Source: Clostridia bacterium UC5.1-2E3 (GTDB lineage: Bacteria; Bacillota; Clostridia; Lachnospirales; Lachnospiraceae). From it: a stretch of 64,000 bases of DNA. A model generated the notes under the pieces. That model worked only from the letters and a program-made list of their open reading frames with translations, was not told the origin of the DNA and did no database searches. Where the stretch lies: contig BBZO01000016.1 in NCBI GenBank assembly GCA_001304875.1, positions 1-64,000 of the forward strand. Direction: 5' to 3'. The position numbers and the translations under genes were made by a program. Positions 37,280-46,461 of this stretch are shown here, in pieces (position 1 is the first letter of the stretch; each line of letters opens with the position of its first letter).

Positions 37280-37785
37280 ATGAGATCGACGGCGTCCTGG
37301 GTGGCCAGATACGGCGTGATGGTGGCCCTGGCCATTATTCTGAGCTATGTGGAGCTTTTATTTCCCATAAATTTCGTGGTGCCCGGCGTGAAGCTGGGGC
37401 TGGCCAATCTGGTGACCATCGTGGGGCTCTACCTGGTGGGAGAGCGGGGAACGGCCTGCGTGACGTTTACCAGGATCATTCTGGTGTACTTTCTGTTCGG
37501 TCGCACCTTCGGCCTCATGTACAGCCTGTTCGGCGGGGGTGTAAGCTTCCTTCTGATGGTTTTTGCAAAGCGCAGAGGGTGGTTCGGCATTGTGGGCGTC
37601 AGCATTATCGGCGGCATCGGGCACAATCTGGGGCAGATCATCGCGGCCTCCATCCTGGTGGGCAGCGGATTCGTGTTCGCCTATTTCCCGTGCTTCTGGC
37701 GGCGGGAACGGCGGCGGGGTCTGCCATCGGCTTGCTGGGCGGCATTCTCATCAGCCGCACGGAAAAATACATAAAAAACTTGTGA
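37280..37785 (+). CDS. Gx transporter family protein (heptaprenyl diphosphate synthase component I-like), frameshifted
   Basis: About 169 residues, five to six helices: VMVALAIILSYVELLFP, VPGVKLGLANLVTIVGLYLV, GTACVTFTRIILVYFLFG, FGLMYSLFGGGVSFLLMVF and GIGHNLGQIIAASILVGSG. The PGVKLGLANL motif is the family mark. One base is missing near 37690 (YFPVLLAAGTAAG follows). It often sits beside ApbE and Rnf-type genes and may import a flavin or quinone precursor; the old enzyme name is doubtful. AAAGGAGG precedes ATG 37280. Confidence 0.82.
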
Positions 37786-37874
37786 GCCCGCAGTCGTATC
37801 TGCTTGTGTTCACGGAAAAATAAAACGTATAATGGGAAATAGAATACCGGGTATAAAAAAGGGAGGTTATAAAA

Positions 37875-39378
37875 ATGGTATATGAGGCAATTAAGAAGCT
37901 GGTCTGTTACGGCCTGGAGACCGGGCTTGTGGAGCCGGAGGACAGGATCTACACGGTGAACCAGATTCTGGATGTTTTAAAACTGGATGAGTATGAGGAG
38001 CCGGAGGAGGAGTTTTCCGGCGTAAACCTGGAGGAGACGCTTGGGGAGCTTCTGGACTATGCCTGCGGGCAGGGCATCATCGAGGACAGCATCGTTTACC
38101 GGGATCTGTTTGACACCAGGCTTATGAACTGTCTGATGCCCAGGCCCAGCCAGGTGATAAAGAAGTTCTGGGAGGAATATAAGACCTCCCCGGAGGCGGC
38201 CACAGCCTACTATTACAAGCTGAGCCAGGACTCCGACTACATCCGGCGCTACCGCATCGTGAAGGATATGAAGTGGGTGACGTCCACCGAGTACGGCGAC
38301 CTGGATATCACGGTCAATCTGTCGAAGCCGGAGAAGGACCCCAAGGCCATCGCCGCCGCCAAGCTGGCGAAGCAGAGCGGCTATCCCAAATGTCTCCTCT
38401 GCCGGGAGAACGAGGGCTACGCCGGGCGCACCAACCATCCGGCCCGGAACAACCACCGCATCATCCCGATCACGGTCAACGACAGCGCCTGGGGCTTCCA
38501 GTATTCGCCCTACGTGTATTACAACGAGCACTGCATCGTGTTCAACGGTCAGCACACGCCGATGAAGATCGAGAAGAATACCTTCGTGAAGCTGTTTGAC
38601 TTCGTGAAGCTGTTCCCCCACTATTTCCTGGCTCCAACGCGGATCTTCCCATCGTGGGCGGCTCCATTCTGACCCACGACCATTTCCAGGGAGGAAATTA
38701 CACCTTCGCCATGGCGAAAGCCCCCATCGAGCGGGAGATCTCCTTCGCCGGCTTTGAGGACGTGGAGGCGGGCATCGTGCACTGGCCCATGTCCGTGATC
38801 CGTACCAGATGTGCGGATCCGGACCGGCTGATCGAGCTGGGGGCGAAGATTCTGGCAGCCTGGAGAGGCTACACCGACGAGGCAGCCATGATCTATGCCG
38901 AGACCGACGGCGAGCCCCACAACACGATCACGCCGATCGCCAGAAAGAACGGGGATAAATTCGAGCTGGATCTGGTTCTGAGAAACAACCTGACGACGGA
39001 GGAATACCCCATGGGCGTCTACCATCCCCATGAGAAGCTGCACCACATTAAGAAGGAGAACATCGGTCTCATCGAGGTCATGGGCCTGGCAGTTCTGCCT
39101 CAAGGCTCAAGGAGGAGCTGCGTCTCCTCGGCGAGTACATCGTGGAGGGGAAGGACATCCGCGGCAGCGAGATGCTTGAGAAGCACGCCGACTGGGTGGA
39201 GGAGTTCCTTCCGGAATATGCGCCGGGCAGTGTGAATAAGGACACTGTGGACGGTATTTTAAAGGATGAGGTCGGAAAGGTGTTCAAGGAAGTGCTGGAG
39301 GACGCCGGTGTCTACAAGTGCACCGCACAGGGACGGGAGGCGTTTATGCGGTTCGTGGAGAGCGTGAACCGGATCTAG
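37875..39378 (+). CDS. galT: UDP-glucose-hexose-1-phosphate uridylyltransferase, class 2 (two frameshifts)
   Basis: About 501 residues. The Gram-positive (class 2) GalT form: [60 protein letters not shown], then [20 protein letters not shown], where the H-D-H segment contains the catalytic histidine region. One G is missing at about 38632 (TTCCTGGCTCC), and one base near 39103 ([20 protein letters not shown]). It swaps UMP between glucose-1-P and galactose-1-P in the Leloir pathway. No galK or galE is adjacent. GGGAGG precedes the ATG. Confidence 0.93.
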
Positions 39379-39398
39379 GTTTAAATCAGAATAAACAA

Positions 39399-39472
39399 AC
39401 CGGGCAGGCCCGGATGCCTTGGAGTATATCACCTTAGCATCCGGAGACCTGCCCGGTCCTTTTTATCCTTTT
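39399..39472 (+). terminator. Strong terminator after galT
   Basis: ACCGGGCAGG and CCGGATGC pair with GCATCCGG and CCTGCCCGGT, followed by CCTTTTTAT. Also close to the 3' end of the leftward wall-binding gene. Confidence 0.85.
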
Positions 39473-39496
39473 TGAAAATCCTTTCTGTATGGGATG

Positions 39497-40696
39497 TTAC
39501 TGCACCCAGGCTCCGTCCGCTCCCACACGGAGTCCGTCGGGAGTGGTGGTGTTGACCAGCATGGCGCCGGAGGCGTCGCAGTAGTACCACTTATTGCCCC
39601 ACTGGATCCATCCGGTCTTCATCCAGCCGGACGCATCGAAGAAGTAGAGCTTGCCGCCGATGTTCTGCCAGTTGTTGGTGGTGTAGGAGCCGTCCGCGTT
39701 GCGGTACCACCAGAGGTCTCCCTGCTGGATCCACTGACCGCCCTGTACCAGCGCGCCGTCGGGGCCCACATAGAAGCCGTCCGGGGTGGTGGTGTTGGTC
39801 AGCATGGCGCCGGAGGCGTCGCAGTAGTACAGCTTGTTGTTCCAGTTGATCCAGCCAGTCATCATCCAGCCGCTGGGATCAAAGAAATACCATTTGCCGT
39901 TGATCTGCTGCCAGTTGCTGGTGGTGTAGGAACCGTCTGCGTTGCGGTACCACCAGAGATTTCCCTGCTGAATCCACTGACCGGAGCTGCTGCCGTTGGG
40001 GCCGGAATTGTTGAGGGAAATCTGGTCGTGGGAGAGGTTCTGGAAATGGGAAACCTCCCCGGATTCCACGTACAGCGTGTCCGAAGCGTTCCAGCTGTCG
40101 CCGTCATCCACGCGCACCTTGAAGGTGTATCTTCCGCTCTCATCGATGTATCCGTTAAAGTTGTAGACGTTGTTGTGTACGGTGATCGCGGAGGTCTTGG
40201 CGGTGCCGTTGCGGTAGAGCCGTACCTGGTACTTGCTGGAACCGGTGTCCGTCCAGTGGGCGATGGCAGTGTCGTCATTCTCCCAGTAAGCCTCGTCAAT
40301 GTCGTTCCAGCCGTCGATGTCGTTCAGCTGAACCGTGACGCGCATCTCCGTCTTGTCGTTGACGATAGAGGGGGTGCCGCTCAGCTTGGCGCCCTCGCCG
40401 CTCAGCTTAAAGATGCTGGAGCTTTTGCTGGAGAAGTAGTATCCGTCGTCAGCCTCCAGATAGACCTTTACCTTCGGGGTGTTGCCGGAGGTGGTGACAT
40501 CGTAGTCATCAACGTAGAAGTCTCCCTCGCCATCGACCGTGACTTCCCTGTCGTAGGTGTCAAATGAAAAGTTAAGCTTTATGCTCGTGATTTTCTCTCT
40601 GTCCTCGTCGTCTGCCCAGGAAGTCATGGCAAAGGCGGCGGCCATAATGCCGGCGGCCGTTAACAGCCGCACAGCCAGTTTTGCGTAGCGTTTCAT
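39497..40696 (-). CDS. Secreted protein with choline/cell-wall-binding repeats
   Basis: 399 residues, intact. Signal peptide (RLLTAAGIMAAAFAMTSWA). An N-terminal beta-rich region with fibronectin-like strands (AIAHWTDTGSSKYQVRLYRN, RYTFKVRVDDGDSW) comes first. Then two blocks of GW-type wall-binding repeats: QWIQQGNLWWYRNADGSYTT, GKWYFFDPSGWMMTGWI, KLYYCDASGAMLTNTTTPDG, repeated nearly verbatim to the C-terminus. Such repeats bind choline-substituted or other wall polymers. Function of the N-terminal region unknown. Paralogue of the next gene. Confidence 0.85.
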   Translation of the reverse strand: MKRYAKLAVRLLTAAGIMAAAFAMTSWADDEDREKITSIKLNFSFDTYDREVTVDGEGDFYVDDYDVTTSGNTPKVKVYLEADDGYYFSSKSSSIFKLSGEGAKLSGTPSIVNDKTEMRVTVQLNDIDGWNDIDEAYWENDDTAIAHWTDTGSSKYQVRLYRNGTAKTSAITVHNNVYNFNGYIDESGRYTFKVRVDDGDSWNASDTLYVESGEVSHFQNLSHDQISLNNSGPNGSSSGQWIQQGNLWWYRNADGSYTTSNWQQINGKWYFFDPSGWMMTGWINWNNKLYYCDASGAMLTNTTTPDGFYVGPDGALVQGGQWIQQGDLWWYRNADGSYTTNNWQNIGGKLYFFDASGWMKTGWIQWGNKWYYCDASGAMLVNTTTPDGLRVGADGAWVQ

Positions 40697-40736
40697 AAGT
40701 GTACCCCCCTTATCTTATTATTTTATGTAGGTGAAA

Positions 40737-41749
40737 TTAGATTCTTCCGCCGTCTGCTCCGACAGTGGCTCCATCGGGAGTCGTGGTGTCGTGGAGCATG
40801 GCGCCGGTGGTCGGATCACAGTAGAACTGACGTCCATCCCAGTCGATCCAGCCGGTCTTCATGTAGCCGTTCTCGTCGAAGAAGTACCAGTCGTCCTTGA
40901 TCTGCTGCCAGCCGTTGGTGGTGTAGGAACCGTCGAAGTTGCGGAACCACCAGCCGTTGTCATCCTGTACCCACTCGCTGACGCCGTCAACGCCCGGGCC
41001 CTCGAGTTTGACTTCCTGCTCCTTCTCGGCCTTCTGTGCATCCTCAAATTCTTTGGTCACGTATAACATCTCGGATGAGGTCCACTCGCCCTTGGTGTTG
41101 TAGTAGTTGACCGCGCGAACCTCGAAGTGGTAATCGCCCTTCTGCTTGATCATGCTGGTGAAATCAAACTCAGTCGCATCGGTAACCTCCGCCACGGAGC
41201 CAACCTGCTCGATGGTGATGGAACCGCGGAACAGTCTCACCTGGTACTTCACCGCGTCGGCCGCGGGAGCCCAGCTGCCTGTGAAGGAGCCGTCTGCGCT
41301 CCAGTTGGCGGTGGCAACATCCAGATCACGTCCGTCGCCGACCGGATCCAGGGTAACTTTCAGGGTCGCGGTGGACTTGTCCTCAGAGAGGGAAGCGCTC
41401 ACATAGCGGGCGCCGTTCTTTAAGTCGAACACGCTTCTGTTGTAGAGCGGGAAGTAGTGGTTCTCGTCACAGGTGATAACGATCTCGGCCTGCGGAATGC
41501 TGTCCAGCTGCCAGGTCTCGGCTGGTTGATCAGCGTGGCGCTGGTCACGGTGTAGCCTTCCGCTAAGGGAGTCACGGTGACGGTGCCGGTGGTGCCGCTC
41601 TGTCCGGCCTCAATGGTGTTGGAGAAAGAGAGTCCGATGTTTAATACCCTTTCTCTGTCGTTGGCCGCAAGGGCTGTCCCTGCGAACAGGGTGGTGATCA
41701 TGCAGGCGGAAAGCACTGCAGATAAAATCTTCTTGGTCAATTTTCGCAT
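40737..41749 (-). CDS. Secreted protein with cell-wall-binding repeats, paralogue (one frameshift)
   Basis: About 337 residues from ATG 41749 (GGAGGG upstream). Signal peptide KKILSAVLSACMITTLFAGT ending ALA. Beta-rich domain: TVTVTPLAEGYTVTSATLIN, then after a break near 41520 SIPQAEIVITCDENHYFPLY, SVFDLKNGARYVSASLSED. A fibronectin-like part (GSWAPAADAVKYQVRLFRGS) leads to one wall-binding block (WVQDDNGWWFRNFDGSYTTN, WYFFDENGYMKTGWIDWDG, TTTPDGATVGADG). It has the same layout as the upstream-facing neighbour with fewer repeats, indicating tandem duplication and repeat gain or loss. Confidence 0.82.
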
Positions 41750-41884
41750 TGGAATATCCCTCCATTTATTTTTAGATTTTGTTTTATTATACATGATATT
41801 CGGTCATATGTTAATAAAGTTTTGCTTGTTTTTTTCTTACAATTATTTACGAAAGGGAGAGCTGCGGGAGCCCTCCCTTCCTTA

Positions 41885-42061
41885 TTAATCCTTGAATTTA
41901 TCCGTCGGAGCCATGAAATGATACATGTTGTAGTAGGACTCGATCTGCGCGTCGGAGACGGGGAGCGACGGAATCAGCCCCGTGCAGTCCATGGCGGAGC
42001 AGGACTGGATGTCCACCTCGTAATCGTTGGGATCGTACTTATTGCCGCGTTTTTCTTCCAT
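41885..42061 (-). CDS. Small conserved protein of unknown function
   Basis: 58 residues from ATG 42061, with AAGGTGGTG upstream. Sequence features: EKRGNKYDPNDYEVDIQSCS, AMDCTGLIPSLPVSDAQIES, YYNMYHFMAP. Two cysteines and a DCTGLIP motif suggest a conserved Lachnospiraceae family, not a random ORF. No function assigned. Confidence 0.6.
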   Translation of the reverse strand: MEEKRGNKYDPNDYEVDIQSCSAMDCTGLIPSLPVSDAQIESYYNMYHFMAPTDKFKD

Positions 42062-42146
42062 AGAAATCACCACCTTGTAAAAATATTGCCGCAAGGTTAG
42101 TGTCTGCCCCGGGAAAGAAAATACAGCTGGTAAATTTTTTGAAAAT

Positions 42147-42644
42147 CTAAAAGTGGGCGGCGTCGCGGACCGGAGCCCAGAGCGACGCGAGACGTTCCAG
42201 GGAGAAGGCCGCGTTGGCCGGGCTGGTGGACGGGAGCTTTACTGCCTCCCGGTTTGTGGCCGGCAGGCAGTATTTCTTATATAAATTAAAGGAAGTGGCT
42301 CCGTTGCAGAAAATCTGCCGGATATCCGCGGCGTCTAGAATGCGGTTTAAATCGTTGGGAACCACGTTTTTTATGGAGCTGTCGCTGGAACCGGTGATCT
42401 CACAGGAGGCGATGACGTCCCACACGGCGATGTGATTTCGCAGGAGAAAGGCGCGCTTTTCTTCGATGGAGGCGGGCGGCTCCTCGCCAAAAAGCGCCGC
42501 CAGAAGCCGCCAGAAGCGGTTCTGCGGGTGATGGTAGAAAAAGTGCCCCTCCCTGGATTTTACAGACGGGAAGGAGCCCAGAATGAGAACCCGGGAGGTC
42601 CCGTCGTACACCGGGGGAATCTCGTGATTTACGCGGTCTGACAT
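42147..42644 (-). CDS. DNA-deoxyinosine/uracil glycosylase (UDG superfamily)
   Basis: 165 residues. The signature start is YDGTSRVLILGSFPSVKSRE (active-site GSFPS), then YYHPQNRFW-like HHPQNRFWRLLAALFGE, FLLRNHIAVWDVIASCEITG and a C-terminal LPSTSPANA motif. This is the DNA-deoxyinosine glycosylase group of the Mug/UDG superfamily, which removes deaminated bases. Divergent from ftsH. Confidence 0.88.
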   Translation of the reverse strand: MSDRVNHEIPPVYDGTSRVLILGSFPSVKSREGHFFYHHPQNRFWRLLAALFGEEPPASIEEKRAFLLRNHIAVWDVIASCEITGSSDSSIKNVVPNDLNRILDAADIRQIFCNGATSFNLYKKYCLPATNREAVKLPSTSPANAAFSLERLASLWAPVRDAAHF

Positions 42645-42764
42645 GTGTCTGCCTTCTTTCGGAAATATTTTTCAAAATTATACACCGGTGGGGGAAGAAT
42701 GTCCAGCGCGGCCGCAAAACTGGTCGCATATGCCGGAGTTTACAGCATTTTTATATTGTTTTTA

Positions 42765-42793
42765 TTGATTTATGGAGACACTGACACTATAAT
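42765..42793 (+). promoter_or_regulatory. Sigma-A promoter of ftsH
   Basis: TTGATT (42765-42770), 17-base spacer, TATAAT (42788-42793), 47 bases before the ftsH ATG. Confidence 0.75.
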
Positions 42794-42840
42794 GGTAAAG
42801 GACAGCGAGTACATCCGCTGGTTAGAATGGAGAAACACAT

Positions 42841-44891
42841 ATGGAGAACAACAATCAGAAGAAAAACGACGGAAAATTTCCAGGGGGTTCGACCTGGGGC
42901 GTGCTGGCGATTCTCATGCTGGTGACTTTTCTGGCGGTCAGCTTTATGAATGACTACTGGAAGAAGAGCAAGAGCGAGGCACTGTCCTACACAGAGTTTA
43001 TTGAGATGCTGGATAACGGCGAGATCGACGAGGTCATCTCCGGCAACAGCAAGATCACCATTATACCCAACAGCAAATCAGACAAGTACATCGGCACGGA
43101 CGACCAGTACATGGGCCTGGTGGAATACTACACGATCCGTATGGAGGACGACAACCAGTTAAGCCAGAGGCTTCAGGATGCCGGGGTGGAGTACCGCAAG
43201 GCCGAGACCGACACCAGCGCCAGCATTCTGGCGATCATTCTGGAGTGGGTGCTGCCGTTCGCCTGATGATTTTCCTGTTTAACATCCTTATGACGCGCAT
43301 GGGCGGCGGAGGCGGCATCATGGGCGTGGGAAAGAGCAACGCCAAGGTCTACGTCCAGCGTGAGACCGGCGTCACGTTCAAGGATGTGGCCGGCGAGGAC
43401 GAGGCCAAGGAGTCTCTGACGGAGATCGTGGATTTCCTTCACAATCCTGCCAAGTACACGAAGATCGGCGCCAAGCTGCCGAAGGGAGCCCTTCTCGTGG
43501 GCCCGCCCGGTACCGGTAAGACGCTGCTTGCGAAGGCGGTGGCCGGCGAGGCAAAGGTGCCGTTTTATTCCCTGTCCGGCTCAGATTTTGTGGAGATGTT
43601 TGTCGGCGTGGGCGCATCCCGCGTGAGAGACCTGTTCAAGCAGGCCCAGCAGTCGGCGCCCTGTATCATTTTCATCGACGAGGTGGACGCCATCGGTAAG
43701 AGCCGTGACTCCCGCATGGGCGGAAACGACGAGCGCGAGCAGACTCTGAACCAGCTGCTCTCCGAGATGGACGGCTTCGACTCGTCGAAGGGACTTCTGG
43801 TGCTGGCCGCCACCAACCGGCCGGAGATCCTGGATCCGGCGCTCCTGCGCCCGGGCCGTTTCGACCGCCGCGTGATCGTGGATAAGCCGGACTTGAAGGG
43901 CCGTATCGAGATTCTGAAGGTGCACTCCAAGGACGTGCGTCTGGATGACACTGTGGATTTCGAGGAGATCGCCCTGGCTACCTCCGGAGCCGTGGGCGCG
44001 GACCTGGCCAACATGATGAATGAGGCCGCCATCAACGCCGTAAAGCACGGCCGGCAGGCAGTGAGCCAGAAGGATCTGTTCGAGGCCGTCGAGGTGGTGC
44101 TGGTCGGCAAGGAGAAGAAGGACCGCATCATGAGCCAGGAGGAGAGGCGCATCGTCTCCTACCACGAGGTGGGCCACGCGCTGGTGAGCGCCCTGCAGAA
44201 GGACGCGGAGCCGGTGCAGAAGATCACCATTGTGCCCCGCACCATGGGAGCCCTGGGCTACGTCATGCAGGTGCCCGAGGAGGAAAAATATCTCAATACG
44301 AAGAAAGAGATCCACGCCATGCTGGTGGGCTATCTGGCCGGCCGCGCGGCGGAGGAGATTGTGTTTGACACCGTGACCACCGGCGCGGCCAACGACATCG
44401 AGCAGGCCACCAGAATCGCCAGGGCCATGGTCACCCAGTACGGAATGTCGGAGAAATTCGGCCTCATGGGCCTTGAGACCCAGGAGAGCATGTATCTGAC
44501 CGGCCGCACCGTGTTAAACTGCGGCGACGCCACCGCGGCGGAGATCGATAAGGAGGTCATGCAGATATTAAAGGACGCCTACAACGAGGCCAAGGAGCTG
44601 CTGTCCGCCAACCGCGATGCCCTCGACGCCATCGCCGCCTTCCTCATCGAGAAGGAGACCATCACCGGCAAGGAGTTCATGGAGATCTTCCGCCGTGTCA
44701 AGGGACTCCCCGATCCGGCGGAGGGCGAGAAGAAGGAGGAGCGCATTGCCGCGAAGACGGACGAGGCGCCTGCCGGGGCTGCCGAGTCTGCCGATGGACC
44801 GCAGGAAACCATTTCTGTGGCCGATGGAAGCGTGATCGAGCTGCCGATGCAGGGGGAGGTTTCCGGACAGGAGGATGCTCCTCAGATTTAA
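42841..44891 (+). CDS. ftsH: ATP-dependent zinc metalloprotease FtsH (one frameshift)
   Basis: About 683 residues. Membrane-anchored AAA protease. First helix [15 protein letters not shown], extracytoplasmic domain, second helix at the break ([15 protein letters not shown]; one G missing near 43259). ATPase: [20 protein letters not shown] (Walker A), [15 protein letters not shown] (Walker B), RPGRFDRRV (SRH). Protease zinc site [13 protein letters not shown]. The C-terminal tail beyond the protease is acidic/alanine-rich. The gene is usually essential or nearly so, so the shift is likely an error. Confidence 0.96.
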
Positions 44892-44907
44892 AATATCGGA
44901 TTTCAAT

Positions 44908-44942
44908 GAAGCCGCTGTTGGGAGACAGCGGCTTCTTATACG
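44908..44942 (+). terminator. Terminator of ftsH
   Basis: GAAGCCGCTGT pairs with ACAGCGGCTTC (44908-44918 and 44925-44935), followed by TTATACGTTTT. Confidence 0.75.
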
Positions 44943-44946
44943 TTTT

Positions 44947-44978
44947 ATGTAAGAAAGATGTAAGGGTATTTCTATATA
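44947..44978 (+). promoter_or_regulatory. OmpR-type direct repeat and -10 upstream of the Ig-like lipoprotein
   Basis: ATGTAAG occurs at 44947-44953 and 44958-44964, an exact 11-base period, with TATATT at 44973-44978 eight bases later. This spacing is what OmpR-family response regulators use when they replace the -35 box. Confidence 0.4.
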
Positions 44979-45083
44979 TTTCCGGCCGGCCTGGTGGTAG
45001 TATATCCTTGTAAACGGGGGGAATGGGAGAGTCCCCTGGGAAAACTGCATACGCCAGATTTGAAAATGGCAGGAGGTTGGAAA

Positions 45084-46040
45084 ATGAAAAAAATCACACA
45101 AACGGTCTGTGCTCTCGCGGCATGTGTGCTGCTTATTCCGGGCTGTGCGGCAGCCGGGGAGGGGAACAGGGAGGCAGAACAGGCGCAGAGCCCGAATGTC
45201 CAGACGGAGGCGGCTGCCCACGATGACGGGACAGAAACTGTTCCGGCGGGAATTGAGACGGAAAATGAGACAGAAACAGAGATGGAAACAGAAACGGAGG
45301 AGACAGGAGCGGTTGATCCTTCTCACTACAGCGATGCGTCGTCTCTGCCTGCGGACGAGGTGGAGCAGTATGCCGGGACGGTAAAAAGGCTTATTCTGGA
45401 CGGCGAATGGGAGGCAGTGGCGGATGAGATGCGCTATCCCGCCATGGTTGACGGACAGACCGTGGATTCGAGGGAGGAGTTCCTGGGACTGGGCCTGGAG
45501 AGCGGTCTGAATCCATACTTTTTCGTGGAGCTTGAGGAGGAGACCTGCCATGAGATGTTCTGCACCTATGATGGAATTATGATGGGGAAAACAGGACGCG
45601 TGTGGCTTCTGCAGACGCCGGAGGACGGCGCCTTGAAAATCAGAAGCATAAACGGACTGAAGGAGGATTTTGGCCTCCCTGGACAGGTCTGCATCACAGG
45701 AAGCCAGGAGGACATCACACCGGTCTCCATGACAGTCCTTCTGCAGAATGACACGGATCTTAGAGTGGTATTTGGAGACGACTATAAACTCATGAAGGCC
45801 GGAACCGGCGGAGCAGGTGTGGAGGAACTGACTCCCATTGTGGAGACAGACCACAATGACATCGCCTATATGCCGACTCGCGGAGAGCCGGTGACTCTCA
45901 CGGTGAACTGGGAAACCCGGTACGGAGCGCTGGAACCCGGAAGCTACGGCCTTATAAAGACAGTCCGCGATCTGGACGCCGAACCCGGAACCGGCGAGTG
46001 CGAGAGAGGGTTCTGGTTTGTGATTGAGGGGGAAGAATAG
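45084..46040 (+). CDS. Lipoprotein with bacterial Ig-like C-terminal domain
   Basis: 318 residues from ATG 45084 (AGGAGG upstream). Lipobox LIPGC, then a Glu/Thr-rich linker (ETENETETEMETETEETG). A central domain resembles NTF2/DUF-type sensor modules (VKRLILDGEWEAVADEMRYP). The C-terminal Ig-like domain (VSMTVLLQNDTDLRVVFGDD, EPGSYGLIKTVRDL, ERGFWFVIEGEE) is typical of Clostridial surface lipoproteins located near peptidase or penicillin-binding regulators. Exact role unknown; a cell-envelope stress or antibiotic response is a guess supported only by the upstream operator-like repeat. Confidence 0.7.
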   Translation: MKKITQTVCALAACVLLIPGCAAAGEGNREAEQAQSPNVQTEAAAHDDGTETVPAGIETENETETEMETETEETGAVDPSHYSDASSLPADEVEQYAGTVKRLILDGEWEAVADEMRYPAMVDGQTVDSREEFLGLGLESGLNPYFFVELEEETCHEMFCTYDGIMMGKTGRVWLLQTPEDGALKIRSINGLKEDFGLPGQVCITGSQEDITPVSMTVLLQNDTDLRVVFGDDYKLMKAGTGGAGVEELTPIVETDHNDIAYMPTRGEPVTLTVNWETRYGALEPGSYGLIKTVRDLDAEPGTGECERGFWFVIEGEE

Positions 46041-46047
46041 GAAGAAC

Positions 46048-46335
46048 GTCACAGCCGCCAGGGAGCGGGGAGAGGAGGGAGCGGGAGGGGGAAAGTGACT
46101 TGAGGTCTCGATTCGGTGGAACTTAGGTCCACAGCGTGAGGAGCTCTGGGATTTCCTTCAGCGTACAACGCTGAAGGAAAAGGGGGTTTTGGAGAGCAAA
46201 ATTTTTTCAAAAATTTTGATCGAATCCCCCCGGTTCCCAGAAGCGGAACACGGTGCGGGCCTTAGTTCCACCCATCGAGTCTCCTGGAACTTTCCCCTCC
46301 CGCTCCTCCTCTCCCCGCTCCCTGGCGGCTGTGAC
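46048..46335. repeat. 288-bp palindromic element (MITE-like or structured RNA)
   Basis: The outer arms (46048-46096 and 46289-46335) are complementary over 47 bases apart from two extra Gs in homopolymers on the left. Pairing resumes further inside (GGTGGAACT with AGTTCCACC). Nested hairpins sit within: CCTTCAGCGT-ACA-ACGCTGAAGG and CAAAATTTTT / AAAAATTTTG. No protein is encoded. It lies between the Ig-like lipoprotein gene and the MATE promoter. A non-autonomous transposon or a transcribed structured element would both fit. Confidence 0.8.
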
Positions 46336-46350
46336 TTCCGTGATTCCCTA

Positions 46351-46379
46351 TTGACAATTTCCCCCATGTTTATTAGAAT
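46351..46379 (+). promoter_or_regulatory. Consensus sigma-A promoter of the MATE gene
   Basis: TTGACA (46351-46356), 17-base spacer, TAGAAT (46374-46379). Transcription would start at about 46386, at the first base of the next hairpin. Confidence 0.8.
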
Positions 46380-46385
46380 ACAATA

Positions 46386-46414
46386 CAGGCTCTTTTCTGA
46401 GCCTGCTTTTTATT
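46386..46414 (+). terminator. Leader terminator/attenuator before the MATE gene
   Basis: CAGGCTC-TTTTCT-GAGCCTG followed by CTTTTTATTT, directly downstream of the promoter and 48 bases before the start codon. Any transcript from this promoter must pass it. Confidence 0.7.
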
Positions 46415-46461
46415 TCACAAAAAATTGTTAGGAAGCGAATTAAGTACGAGGTGATTTGAGA

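Noticed and set aside
39494-40567. 357-residue rightward open frame opposite the wall-binding gene
   Set aside because: It mirrors the repeats of the leftward secreted protein, has no ribosome site and matches no family.
43240-43270. Programmed frameshift in ftsH
   Set aside because: There is no slippery heptamer or following structure, and the same kind of single-base loss occurs in dozens of unrelated genes here.
46189-46431. Rightward open frame within the palindrome
   Set aside because: It is produced by the inverted-repeat arms, has no ribosome site and ends past the promoter and terminator of the MATE gene.
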